From Acidiphilium sp. PA (GTDB taxonomy: Bacteria; Pseudomonadota; Alphaproteobacteria; Acetobacterales; Acetobacteraceae), in the NCBI RefSeq assembly GCF_026191915.1, contig NZ_JAIMBY010000006.1, positions 62,686 through 126,685 on the forward strand: DNA of 64,000 nucleotides, written 5' to 3'. Shown here in pieces: positions 16,923 to 25,197 of this stretch. Below the pieces are notes generated by a model, which saw only the letters and a list, made by a program, of their open reading frames with translations, did not search any database and was not told the DNA's origin. The position numbers were made by a program, and so were the translations under genes. How positions within the stretch are numbered: position 1 is the first letter of the stretch; each line of letters starts with the position of its first letter.

Positions 16923-16937
16923 CCTGCATCACCTCAA

Positions 16938-18014
16938 TCAGCCACCGATCTTGGCGATCTGCGCGGCCGAAAGCTTCTTCACCGCCGGCGGCAGCGCCTT
17001 GAACTCGACCTGCTTCAGATAGTGCTCGCTGTTGCCCTGATTGCTGGCCCAGGTCAGCAGCTCCTTCACCGCCTTCGCGGTTGCGGCGTTCTTCTGCTTG
17101 GCGTTCACGATCGCATATTCGTAATTGATGATCGGGTAGCTCATCGCGCCGGGCGCGAACACCAGGCTGATCCGCTCATCCTTCGGCGTCTTGCCGACCA
17201 GCTGATCCGCGGCCGCGCTGATCGTCTTTGCGGTCGGCAGCACGAACTTGCCTGCCTTGTTCAGCAGCATCGCCTTGCCGAGGTGGGCGGCGGCCACTTC
17301 CTTGTAGAACGACACGCCGATATAGGCGATCGCATACGGGTTCTGCTTCAGCGCCTCGACCATGCCGGGGTTGCCGTTCGCACCCAGCCCGCCCTGCACC
17401 GCCGGCCACGAAACCGTGGTGCCGTAGCCCACCGTGTTCGCCCAGGACGGCGTCGAGAAATCAAGATACTGGCTGAAAATGAACGTGTCGCCCGAACCAT
17501 CGGTCCGGTGCACCGGAATGATCTGATGATCCGGCAGCTTCACGCCCGGGTTCAGCTTCGCGATCGCCGGATCGTTCCACTTGGTGATCTTGCCGGTGTA
17601 GATCCCCGCCAGCACCGGACCCGAGAATTTCAGATGCTTGTCGTTCAGACCCGGCAGGTTGTAGTTGATCGCCTGCGCCGAAATCGCCAGCGGAATGTTC
17701 AGAATATCGGGGTTCTGCTTGATCTGCTGGTCCGACATGTAAGCGTCCGACGCCCCGATCTGCACAACGCCGGAAATCGCCTGCGCGATACCCGCACCCG
17801 AACCGGTGCCCTGGGTCGTCACCTTCACGCCCGGATAGGCCTTCTCGAAATGCGGCACCCAGATGTTGAACAGCGGATAGAGCAGGGTCGAACCGGTCTC
17901 GACCAGTGAAACACCCGCGGCCTGGGCAACGCCCATGCCGAGCCCGGCGACCAGAGCAGCGGCCGCGGCGGCGCGCAGCAAGGTGGAGCGGCGCAGTTTG
18001 GAATCGGATCGCAC
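16938..18014 (-). CDS. pstS: Phosphate ABC transporter substrate-binding protein PstS
   Basis: Periplasmic phosphate-binding protein of 358 residues. It has a Sec signal peptide (basic MRSDSKLRRS, hydrophobic AAAAAALVAGLGMGVAQA, cleavage near residue 32). The mature part shows the PstS signatures ETGSTLLYPLFNIW, TQGTGSGAGIAQAISG, PVHRTDGSGDTFIFSQYL and AIAYIGVSFY. The start is GTG with GGGAG 8 nt upstream. A candidate Pho box lies about 118 nt upstream. It is first in the incomplete pstSCA operon. Confidence 0.95.
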   Translation of the reverse strand: MRSDSKLRRSTLLRAAAAAALVAGLGMGVAQAAGVSLVETGSTLLYPLFNIWVPHFEKAYPGVKVTTQGTGSGAGIAQAISGVVQIGASDAYMSDQQIKQNPDILNIPLAISAQAINYNLPGLNDKHLKFSGPVLAGIYTGKITKWNDPAIAKLNPGVKLPDHQIIPVHRTDGSGDTFIFSQYLDFSTPSWANTVGYGTTVSWPAVQGGLGANGNPGMVEALKQNPYAIAYIGVSFYKEVAAAHLGKAMLLNKAGKFVLPTAKTISAAADQLVGKTPKDERISLVFAPGAMSYPIINYEYAIVNAKQKNAATAKAVKELLTWASNQGNSEHYLKQVEFKALPPAVKKLSAAQIAKIGG

Positions 18015-18131
18015 GATGGATCTCCCTTTCGGTTGCGAACAGCGGATTGATAACCAGCGGGGCTTTAATCTTACTAAATGCCCCTGCCGCGCCGTCTAAG
18101 CGATCAACCATGACAAGGCGACGGGGTTTCG

Positions 18132-18149
18132 ATGAAGCTTTCATGACAT
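18132..18149 (-). promoter_or_regulatory. Candidate Pho box upstream of pstS
   Basis: On the minus strand the sequence ATGTCATGAAAGCTTCAT has two 7-mers spaced 4 nt apart, resembling the PhoB consensus CTGTCAT-N4-CTGTCAT. The first matches 6 of 7 and the second 4 of 7. It points toward pstS, and a further TTGTCAT half-site lies closer to the gene. PhoB control of pstS is well established in the family; this particular site is inferred. Confidence 0.4.
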
Positions 18150-18179
18150 CGTTGCCGTCATCACGCGTTTGTCAGCCGA

Positions 18180-18704
18180 TCAAGGGTGTGATTCGCGCTT
18201 AGCGTGCATCGCTACCGCAATCCGCCCCTCCAGCAGCGCAACCGGCGTCTCCAGCGCGCTGTAGCGAATCGCCCGCCGCGTCACCTTGCCCGCCGCATCG
18301 CTCAGATGCAGCGTGAATACCGAGCGGCTGACGAACGCCCCCGCAATCTCGTCCCACCCATACACCTCACGCTGCCCCGGCTGCGCCATCACCGTCACCC
18401 CGCCCGGGGCGATGATCGCCCGCGCCCGTACCGCAGGGTCGGCCCGCCGCCGCCGCCACGAGCCCACCGCGGCAATCACCGCCACCGCCCCCGCCACCGG
18501 CATCAACAGACTCGCGATCGTCAGAAACACGCTGGGCACCGCATCGCGCACGAACACCACCGGCCCCACCAGCCCGAGCACCAGGATCATGAACGCCACG
18601 ATCAACGGCGGCGAGGTCGGCGGCGGCCCCGCGCGCAACGCCAGCGCCTCATCGGCCATGAAACCTGGCAGAACCGCACCCGCCGTCGTCGCGTCTTCGC
18701 TCAT
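18180..18704 (-). CDS. Hypothetical two-helix membrane protein
   Basis: About 174 residues with no recognised family. Two hydrophobic helices (LIVAFMILVLGLVGPVVFV and FLTIASLLMPVAGAVAVIAA) are followed by a basic RRRR stretch. The soluble C-terminal part (VTVMAQPGQREVYGWDEIAGAF) resembles the PH-like domain of small membrane proteins. The ATG at 18704 gives MSEDATTAG; longer in-frame starts run into the divergent chromate transporter gene. It starts divergently from that transporter with 64 nt between them. Confidence 0.65.
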   Translation of the reverse strand: MSEDATTAGAVLPGFMADEALALRAGPPPTSPPLIVAFMILVLGLVGPVVFVRDAVPSVFLTIASLLMPVAGAVAVIAAVGSWRRRRADPAVRARAIIAPGGVTVMAQPGQREVYGWDEIAGAFVSRSVFTLHLSDAAGKVTRRAIRYSALETPVALLEGRIAVAMHAKRESHP

Positions 18705-18768
18705 CGCGCAACCCTGCCAACAACCTGCCGGATTGTCGATCACCCCGGCCTCGGCGTACCCTTTTCCC

Positions 18769-19314
18769 ATGGCCGACGAGTTGAACCGCCTGACCCACGC
18801 CGCCCTGTTCGAAGGTTTCTTCATCGCCGGGCTGTCCGGGTTCGGCGGCGTGCTGCCGTTCGCCCGCCGGATCATCGTCGATCGCCGCCACTGGCTGACC
18901 GATGCCGAATTCGCCGATCTGTTCAGCCTCTGCCAGTTTCTGCCCGGCCCCAACATCGTCAACCTCTCCGCCGCCTTCGGCGCCCGCCACCGCGGCATCA
19001 CCGGCGCGCTCGCCGCCATGGCCGGCCTGCTCGCCGCCCCCATCACCATCGTCATCACCCTCGGCCTGCTGTTCGAGCGCTTCGGCAGAAACCCCCTGGT
19101 CCATCACGGCATCGAAGGCCTCACCGCCGCCGCCTCCGGCCTCATCCTCGCCACCGCGCTGAAAATCGCCGGCCCCGCGCTGCGCATCCCCGCCAGCCTC
19201 GCCATGGTGGTGCTCGCCTTCACCCTGTTCGCCATCCTCCACCTCACCCTGCCGCTCGTCATCCTGATCGCCCTGCCGATCTCGCTGCTGCTCGCCGCCC
19301 GGCGGGTCAAATGA
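18769..19314 (+). CDS. Chromate transporter, N-terminal-half-like subunit
   Basis: A 181-residue CHR-family membrane protein. It has the motif FFIAGLSGFGGVLPFARRII, then the family pattern FCQFLPGPNIVN (here FSLCQFLPGPNIVNLSAAFG). Single-domain CHR proteins encoded in adjacent pairs act as heteromers for chromate efflux. ATG at 18769; the 3' end overlaps the partner gene by 4 nt (ATGA). Whether the true substrate is chromate or another oxyanion cannot be told. Confidence 0.88.
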   Translation: MADELNRLTHAALFEGFFIAGLSGFGGVLPFARRIIVDRRHWLTDAEFADLFSLCQFLPGPNIVNLSAAFGARHRGITGALAAMAGLLAAPITIVITLGLLFERFGRNPLVHHGIEGLTAAASGLILATALKIAGPALRIPASLAMVVLAFTLFAILHLTLPLVILIALPISLLLAARRVK

Positions 19315-19826
19315 TCCTGCTCACCCTCGCGCTGCTGTTCGCCGAATTCTCCATCCTCGCCATCGGTGGCGTCGCCAGCACGCTGCCCGCCATGGCCCGC
19401 GCCGTCGTCGCCCATCACTGGCTCACCCCGGCCCAGTTCGCCGCCCTGTTCGGCGTCGCCCAGTCCAGCCCCGGCCCCAACATGCTGATCTCGACGCTGA
19501 TCGGCCTGCATGTCGCCGGCCTGCCCGGTGCCGCCGTCGCCACCCTCGGCATGATCGGCCCGTCCAGCACCCTCACCGTGCTGGTCTCGGGCGTGTGGCA
19601 CCGCTTCCGCGAAGCGCGCTGGCGCCGCATCGTCCAGGCCGCCATCACCCCCATCACCGGCGGCATGGTCCTCGCCGCCGCCACCTTCCTGCTCCGCACC
19701 GCCGACCACAACTGGCGCCTCGCCCTCATCTCCGCCGCCGCCGCCATCCTCACCCTGCGCAGCAAGATCCACCCGCTGGCGTTCCTCGCGATCGGCGCCG
19801 GTCTGGGGCTGGTGGGGTTTAGTTAA
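19311..19826 (+). CDS. Chromate transporter, C-terminal-half-like subunit
   Basis: A 171-residue second CHR-family half. It contains EFSILAIGGVASTLPAMARAVV and AALFGVAQSSPGPNMLISTLIG, which parallel the PGPN motif of the upstream subunit. The ATG overlaps the TGA of its partner, so the two are expected to be made in equal amounts. A repeat arm starts 10 nt after the stop and may serve as a terminator. Confidence 0.88.
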   Translation: MILLTLALLFAEFSILAIGGVASTLPAMARAVVAHHWLTPAQFAALFGVAQSSPGPNMLISTLIGLHVAGLPGAAVATLGMIGPSSTLTVLVSGVWHRFREARWRRIVQAAITPITGGMVLAAATFLLRTADHNWRLALISAAAAILTLRSKIHPLAFLAIGAGLGLVGFS

Positions 19827-19836
19827 GGGAAGGAAA

Positions 19837-19874
19837 AGACGTCTTTTTTGGAAAAAAGAAGCAAAAAACTCTTT
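19837..19874 (+). repeat. A/T-tract repeat arm, copy E (forward, single)
   Basis: It reads AGACGTCTTTTTTGGAAAAA and continues AGAAGCAAAAAACTCTTT. It matches the arms at 2269 and 25055. The following bases (TCCGGGGCAGGGGGGTTTGG) resemble the start of the core found in the two composite copies, but no inverted second arm is visible downstream. It therefore looks like a decayed or half element. Confidence 0.8.
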
Positions 19875-20013
19875 CAGTCCGGGGCAGGGGGGTTTGGGCG
19901 GTCCGCGCGTCAGGGCCACGCAGCTTCCGGCTTTGCGGGCGGGAAAATCCCAGCGGACTAACCGATCGTTATTTTTCTTGCCCACCCCCCGCCTGTCGTG
20001 GTCATCTCCCCGC

Positions 20014-20643
20014 GTGAACACCAACGGCCCCGCCCCGCAAGACCTCGCCGCCGACCGCTTCGCCGCGTTCATGGTCTACCTGTGCGACACGCTGATCGCC
20101 GAGGCGTTCGAATCCCGCCTGCCCGGCGCGCTCCGCCACCTGCTCTGGGTGCGCCTCACCAGGCTCGCCGCCCGCTTCGCCCGGTGGTTCGCCAACCCGC
20201 CCCCGCACCCCGCAACGCAGCCGCCAGCCCCATCCCGCAACCCCGCCCCGCCGCGCGCCAAACCCGCGCCCGCCGTCCCGGTCGACTACGTCCTGCCGCG
20301 CGGCTTCTTCTGGCTGCGCCACATCCTGCCGGTCCGCTTCCACCGCATCACCTGCGCCCAGGCCGAATTGATCCACCTGCTCGAGGATCCGGCCATGATC
20401 CAGCTGATCTCCGAAAACCCGTCCCTCGGCCGCGCCCTGCGCCCGCTCTGCCACATGCTCGGCGTCAGCCGCCCACCCCATCTCGCCCCGCGGCCGCCCG
20501 CCGTTGCCCGCCGGCCGCACCGCAAACGCCCGAAACAGAACCGCCGGACGCCGCCCGGCGCCATCCCGGACCGCATCACCCCGCCCGGCCCCGGCAGCCG
20601 CTTCTGGCCGCCCTGGTACAAACCGCTCGAAAATCCCGCCTGA
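20014..20643 (+). CDS. Hypothetical Pro/Ala/Arg-rich protein
   Basis: About 209 residues, no recognised family. A helical N-terminal part (DLAADRFAAFMVYLCDTLIA through RLTRLAARFARWF) is followed by a Pro-rich linker, a second ordered segment (VDYVLPRGFFWLRHILPVRF through LEDPAMIQLISENPSLGRAL), and a basic Pro-rich tail ending in WPPWYKPLENPA. No signal peptide or membrane helix is evident. The GTG at 20014 is chosen because upstream sequence looks non-coding and contains the repeat remnant. Coding is supported by the long open frame and the ordered Trp/Phe-rich block. Confidence 0.6.
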   Translation: MNTNGPAPQDLAADRFAAFMVYLCDTLIAEAFESRLPGALRHLLWVRLTRLAARFARWFANPPPHPATQPPAPSRNPAPPRAKPAPAVPVDYVLPRGFFWLRHILPVRFHRITCAQAELIHLLEDPAMIQLISENPSLGRALRPLCHMLGVSRPPHLAPRPPAVARRPHRKRPKQNRRTPPGAIPDRITPPGPGSRFWPPWYKPLENPA

Positions 20644-20686
20644 CGCCAGGCCGTCCAACCACACCCAATTCGTTACGATATCGAAA

Positions 20687-21154
20687 CTAAACCACGAGCC
20701 GCGCCATCACCATCTCCAGCGCCCAAGCCACCGTCGCCGCCCGCACTGCCGCCCGATCGCCGGCAAACACCCGCCGCGCCGCCACCAGCCCATCCCGCCC
20801 GGCCGTCGCCAGCCACACGGTGCCCACCGGCTTGTCCGCCGACCCGCCCTCCGGCCCCGCAATCCCGGTCACCGCCACGGCGACCTCCGCACCCGATCGC
20901 GCCCGCGCCCCGGCCGCCATCGCCCGCGCCACCGCCTCGCTCACCGCCCCCTCGGCGGCCAGCATCGCCGCATCCACCCCCAGCAGCGCCACCTTCGCCT
21001 CATTGGCATAGGTCACGAACCCGAACCCGAACACCGCCGAAGACCCCGCCACATCGGTCAACGCCGCCGCGATCATCCCGCCGGTGCAGCTCTCCGCGGT
21101 CGCCACCCGCAGCCCTAAAGCCTTCGCCCGCGCGACCACCGCCGCCGCGCTCAC
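20687..21154 (-). CDS. pncC: CinA-type nicotinamide-nucleotide amidohydrolase
   Basis: Stand-alone CinA C-terminal domain protein of 155 residues, which deamidates nicotinamide mononucleotide to recycle NAD. Motifs are [21 protein letters not shown] (catalytic Ser in ESCTGG) and [20 protein letters not shown]. The GTG start overlaps the pgpA stop (GTGA), so it is third in the slt-pgpA-pncC operon. Confidence 0.92.
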   Translation of the reverse strand: MSAAAVVARAKALGLRVATAESCTGGMIAAALTDVAGSSAVFGFGFVTYANEAKVALLGVDAAMLAAEGAVSEAVARAMAAGARARSGAEVAVAVTGIAGPEGGSADKPVGTVWLATAGRDGLVAARRVFAGDRAAVRAATVAWALEMVMARLVV

Positions 21155-21606
21155 AACCCGCTCCCCGGCCAGATCGGCCGCAACCCCAGCAAAATCACCG
21201 CCACGAACGCCCCCGCGATCCAGTCATCCGCCATGATCCCCCATTCATCCGCCCGCGCATCCGCCAGCGAAATCGGCCAGGGCTTGCGAATATCGAACAG
21301 CCGGAACAACAAAAACGCCAGCAGCACGCCCGATCCGGTCAGAAACGGCAGCCCCAGCAGCGCGATCATCTGCCCCGCCACCTCATCGATCACGATCCAC
21401 CCGGGATCGGCCGCGGCCTTGCCGGTCCGGGGGATTGCCACAAGCCCGATCACGCTCGCCACCACCACCCCCGCCGCCAGCACCGCATGACCATGGTCGA
21501 GCAGCACGCACCCGATCACCACGCCCAGCACCGAGCCGAACGTCCCCGGCGCCCAGCGCGCATACCCCACCCCGCACCCCGAAGCCGCCAGCGCCGCCAT
21601 CTTCAT
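21151..21606 (-). CDS. pgpA: Phosphatidylglycerophosphatase A
   Basis: A 151-residue inner-membrane phosphatase that converts phosphatidylglycerol phosphate to phosphatidylglycerol. The PgpA pattern is present: [13 protein letters not shown], then [18 protein letters not shown] and [13 protein letters not shown], ending in [15 protein letters not shown]. Its ATG overlaps the lytic transglycosylase stop by 4 nt. Confidence 0.93.
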   Translation of the reverse strand: MKMAALAASGCGVGYARWAPGTFGSVLGVVIGCVLLDHGHAVLAAGVVVASVIGLVAIPRTGKAAADPGWIVIDEVAGQMIALLGLPFLTGSGVLLAFLLFRLFDIRKPWPISLADARADEWGIMADDWIAGAFVAVILLGLRPIWPGSGL

Positions 21607-23594
21607 GAAGCCGGCAACCAGCGCGCCAGCGGATTGCGCGCGGCCTTTCCCGCCAGAGCCCGATACACCACGATCCCCTCGGTCACCCGCTGCACGTAAT
21701 TGCGCGTCTCGGCAAACGGGATCAGCTCGATCCAGGTGATCATATTCACCCCGCCCGAACCCACCGGCAGGCGCGGATCACCGTTGGCCGCCAGCCAGGT
21801 CTCCACATTGCGCGGCCCCGCGTTATACGCCGCGATCGCCAGCGGCAGGCAGTTGCCGAACCGGCTCATCAGCGTCGCAAAATACGCCGATCCCAGCCCG
21901 ATATTCGCCGCCGGATCACCCATCAACCCCGCCGCCGGCAGACCAAGCCCCGACCGCGCCGCAATCATCCGCGCCGTCCCCGGCATCAGCTGCATCAACC
22001 CCTCGGCACCGGAGCCACTCATCGCGCCAGGATCGAAACTGCTCTCCTGGCGGATCAGCGATAAAATCACGCTCGGCCCCACCCCGCCCGCCGGCGGATC
22101 GGCCGGCACCAGCCCCGCCGGAATCGGCCAGCCCAGCCCCACCAGCATGTCCCCCGCCACACCGGCAATCCGCGCGATCATCACCGCACTCGGCAATTGC
22201 CCCAATCCCTCGGCGAGTCGCGCATCGAGGTAGCGATCATCCAGCGCCGGGGCGACCTCCGCCATCCGGTACAAAAACGCCCGCGCCCGGCGCGGCGCGC
22301 CCATCTCGGTCAGAACCACCGCCGCCTGCGGCAATTCCCGCTCGGCGAACCCCGCCTCCTCGGCGACGGTAATCCGCGGCGTCGCGATCGCGCGGATCAC
22401 CCCGCCCAGATGCGCCGCACTCTCTCCCAGCTGCAAGGACGCCAACTGCCCATAATACGTGTCCGGATACGCCGCCGCATCGGTCAGATCCGCGCGCGCC
22501 GCCCCGCCGGTTTCGGTCTGCGCCAGCCAGTAGAATGCCCGCGCCCGCGTGATCACCGCCGTCGAATCATGGCTCAGCGCCAGAAACCACGGCCGCGCCA
22601 GCGTCGGATCGTTCAGGAACCGCAACGCGATGAAACCCGCCAGAAAATCCCGGCTCGCCTTCTGCGCCGCACTCTCCGGCCGCGCCGCCGCAACGATCGT
22701 GTAGGCGTCCCTGGCATCGTTGGTCTGCAGCAAATCCCGCGCCAGGGCCTGCCGCCGGATCCAGAACAACGCCCGCGCCAGCCCGCTCGCCCGCAGCTCC
22801 GCCGCACTTCCGCCCGACAGCCAGAGTGCCAGCTTGCTCGCCTGATCCGGCGCCGCCGCCACCGCCGCCAGAAACAACCCCGGCGTCGCCCGCTGCACCG
22901 GCGTCAGCGCCGCGAGCATCCCGGCCGCCCCGGTCTGCCCCTGCGCCAACGCCAGCCAGGCCTGCCCGGTCGCCTGGTCGCCGGGCGCGAGCAGCGGCAG
23001 CGTCGCCCGCGCGCCCGCAACATTCCCCGCCAGTGCAAACCGTTGAAACCGCGCCCAGTTCGTCTGCGGCGTCAGCATCGGCGCGTATTGCGCCAGAAAC
23101 GCCGCGGCGTCGGCGGCACCAGTGTATCCGTCGATCCACGCGCGCCGCGCGAATTTCGCCGCCTTGCGCGGATCACTGACATCGAACGCCGCCGCGCAGC
23201 GCGCATCCGCCGCCGCGGTCACCGGCAGGCGCTGCCCGCATTCCTGGCGGACGATCCTGTCATCCGGGTCCGCCGCCAGCGCCTCGCTCCAGCGCCGCGC
23301 CAGCACCGCCTGTTCCGGCCAGTCCGGATTGCGCGCCATGAACGCGCCGATCTGCACCTCGTTCGCCTCGCCGGGATCGAGCAGCCGGAAATACGTCACC
23401 AGCTTGGCCACCAGCCGATCCGGCTGCGCCGCCGCCAGGTTCTGCGCCTGATTCCAGTGGTTCGACCGCACATCGTTCATGATGGTCACGAGCGCCGGAT
23501 CGGGCGCGGGCGGGGCGGCGGTGGCCCGGGCCGCCGGCGCGCGGGCCGCCCCAAGGGTCATCAACAGCGCCAGCAGCATCGTCAGTCTCGTCAT
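21603..23594 (-). CDS. Soluble lytic murein transglycosylase (Slt70-like)
   Basis: Periplasmic peptidoglycan lyase of about 663 residues. It has a signal peptide (MTRLTMLLALLMTLGAARA), then a long alpha-superhelical U-domain. The C-terminal SLT domain contains SLIRQESSFDP (catalytic Glu), SGAEGLMQLMPGTAR and LAIAAYNAGPRNVETWL. The ATG at 23594 places the signal peptide at the N-terminus; longer in-frame starts are antisense to dapA. It heads the slt-pgpA-pncC operon and is divergent from dapA. Confidence 0.9.
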   Translation of the reverse strand: MTRLTMLLALLMTLGAARAPAARATAAPPAPDPALVTIMNDVRSNHWNQAQNLAAAQPDRLVAKLVTYFRLLDPGEANEVQIGAFMARNPDWPEQAVLARRWSEALAADPDDRIVRQECGQRLPVTAAADARCAAAFDVSDPRKAAKFARRAWIDGYTGAADAAAFLAQYAPMLTPQTNWARFQRFALAGNVAGARATLPLLAPGDQATGQAWLALAQGQTGAAGMLAALTPVQRATPGLFLAAVAAAPDQASKLALWLSGGSAAELRASGLARALFWIRRQALARDLLQTNDARDAYTIVAAARPESAAQKASRDFLAGFIALRFLNDPTLARPWFLALSHDSTAVITRARAFYWLAQTETGGAARADLTDAAAYPDTYYGQLASLQLGESAAHLGGVIRAIATPRITVAEEAGFAERELPQAAVVLTEMGAPRRARAFLYRMAEVAPALDDRYLDARLAEGLGQLPSAVMIARIAGVAGDMLVGLGWPIPAGLVPADPPAGGVGPSVILSLIRQESSFDPGAMSGSGAEGLMQLMPGTARMIAARSGLGLPAAGLMGDPAANIGLGSAYFATLMSRFGNCLPLAIAAYNAGPRNVETWLAANGDPRLPVGSGGVNMITWIELIPFAETRNYVQRVTEGIVVYRALAGKAARNPLARWLPAS

Positions 23595-23685
23595 GCCACA
23601 CGGTTTAGCAGGACTGCCCGCGCGCTCCCATCCCTTGCCCAGCCCCCCGTACTGCGAATAAGTATCCGCCATGGCGGAGACGACA

Positions 23686-24564
23686 ATGTTCCACGGCTCA
23701 CTGGTAGCGCTGATCACCCCGATGCAGGCCGACGGCAGCATCGACGAGGCGGCGCTCGAAAACTTCATCGAATGGCAGATCGCCGAAGGCACCCACGGCC
23801 TCGTGCCGGTCGGCACCACCGGTGAATCACCGACGCTGAGCCACGAGGAGCACAAGCGCGTGGTCGAACTGACCATCCGCATCGCGGCGAAGCGCGTGCC
23901 GGTCATCGCCGGCGCCGGCTCCAACGCCACCGCCGAGGCGATCAACCTCGCCCAGCACGCCCAGTCGGTCGGCGCGGATGGCGTCCTGGTCGTCACACCT
24001 TATTACAACAAACCCACCCAGGACGGCCTGATCCTGCACTACACCGCCATCGCCGATGCAATCGACATTCCGGTGATCATCTACAACATCCCGTCCCGCT
24101 CGGTGATCGACATGAGCGTGGCAACCATGGCCAAGCTCGCCAAACACCGCAACATCGCCGGCGTGAAAGACGCAACCGCCAACCTCTCGCGCCCGCTGCA
24201 CACCGCGGCCGCCTGCGGCCCCGATTTCTGCCAACTCTCCGGCGAAGACCACACGGCACTCGCCTTCCTCGCCGCCGGCGGCCACGGCTGCATCTCGGTC
24301 AGCGCCAACATCGCACCCCGCCTCTGCGCCGAACTGCACAACGCCTGGCAGCGCGGCGATATCGCCGCCGCCATGGCGATCCAGGCGCGGCTGCTGCCCC
24401 TGCACGATGCCATGTTCGTCGAAACCAACCCCGCGCCGGCCAAATACGCCGCCTCCCTGCTCGGCTACGGCACGCCCGACTGCCGCCTGCCGCTCGCCCC
24501 GCTGAGTGAAGCCGCCCGCGCCCAGATGCACGCCGCCATGGTCTCCGTCGGGTTGATCAACTGA
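23686..24564 (+). CDS. dapA: 4-hydroxy-tetrahydrodipicolinate synthase
   Basis: First committed enzyme of lysine and diaminopimelate synthesis, condensing pyruvate with aspartate semialdehyde. From the ATG at 23686 it has 292 residues, starts [13 protein letters not shown] as the family does, and is preceded by GGAGA at a good distance. An ATG 15 nt earlier is a possible alternative. The Schiff-base lysine is K161 in AGVKDAT, the catalytic tyrosine is in [10 protein letters not shown], and GTTGESPTL is present. It overlaps smpB by 1 nt (TGATG). Confidence 0.96.
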   Translation: MFHGSLVALITPMQADGSIDEAALENFIEWQIAEGTHGLVPVGTTGESPTLSHEEHKRVVELTIRIAAKRVPVIAGAGSNATAEAINLAQHAQSVGADGVLVVTPYYNKPTQDGLILHYTAIADAIDIPVIIYNIPSRSVIDMSVATMAKLAKHRNIAGVKDATANLSRPLHTAAACGPDFCQLSGEDHTALAFLAAGGHGCISVSANIAPRLCAELHNAWQRGDIAAAMAIQARLLPLHDAMFVETNPAPAKYAASLLGYGTPDCRLPLAPLSEAARAQMHAAMVSVGLIN

Positions 24565-25046
24565 TGGCGGAGCCGAAAAAGAAATCGATGCTGATCTCCC
24601 ACGGCATCGCAGCACAGAACCGCAAGGCGCGCTTCAATTACACCATCCTCAGCACGGTCGAAGCCGGCATCGTGCTGCGCGGCGCCGAGGTGAAATCGCT
24701 CCGCATGGGCCGCGCCACCCTCACCGAAGCCTTCGCCGGTGAACGCGACGGTGAGATGTTCCTGTTCAACATGTACATCCCCGAATACCAGGGCGGCGTC
24801 CTCTCACGCTTCGACACCAAAGCCCCGCGCAAACTCCTGCTCAAACGCCGCGAAATCAACACCCTGATCGGCGCCGTCGCCCGCGCGGGCTCCACCGTCG
24901 TCCCGCTCGACGTCCATTTCAACCCGCGCGGCATCGCCAAAGTCACGCTCGGCATCGCCGAAGGCCGCAAACAACACGACAAACGCGCCGCCGTCGCGAA
25001 ACGGGATTGGGAGCGGGACAAGGCGCGGCTGCTTCGGAACAGATAA
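24564..25046 (+). CDS. smpB: SsrA-binding protein SmpB
   Basis: Partner of tmRNA in ribosome rescue, 160 residues. It has the OB-fold signature NRKARFNYTILSTVEAGIVL, then GAEVKSLRMGRATLTEAF and FNPRGIAKVTLGIAEGRKQH. The basic tail KRAAVAKRDWERDKARLLRN is normal for the family. It is co-translated with dapA. The ssrA gene itself is not in the window. A composite repeat follows 8 nt after the stop and could provide the terminator. Confidence 0.96.
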   Translation: MAEPKKKSMLISHGIAAQNRKARFNYTILSTVEAGIVLRGAEVKSLRMGRATLTEAFAGERDGEMFLFNMYIPEYQGGVLSRFDTKAPRKLLLKRREINTLIGAVARAGSTVVPLDVHFNPRGIAKVTLGIAEGRKQHDKRAAVAKRDWERDKARLLRNR

Positions 25047-25054
25047 AGCAAGGC

Positions 25055-25172
25055 GTTCTTTTTTGAAAAAAAGAACCAAAAAACTTTCTGACTCTGGGGC
25101 ACCGGCGTTTGCACCGGCACGGACCCAAATTAACAAAGTTTTTTGCTTCTTTTTTACAAAAAAGAAGGCCTT
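25055..25172. repeat. Composite A/T-tract repeat (copies F and G with core)
   Basis: A forward arm (25055-25087: GTTCTTTTTTGAAAAAAAGA then ACC and an A-tract) and an inverted arm (25136-25172) flank a core of about 48 nt containing two direct GCACCGGC units around GTTT. The outer ends are hairpins. The core matches, in inverted orientation, the core of the element at 16745-16867. It lies between smpB and the cupin gene. Confidence 0.88.
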
Positions 25173-25197
25173 ACTTAACATTTCCCCGGAGCACCCC

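Noticed and set aside
25063-25197. Upstream TTG extension of the cupin gene through the repeat (MKKRTKKLS...)
   Set aside because: The arm encodes the same residues as at 2278, but here they lead into the repeat core rather than a signal peptide. The ATG at 25198 starts the conserved cupin.
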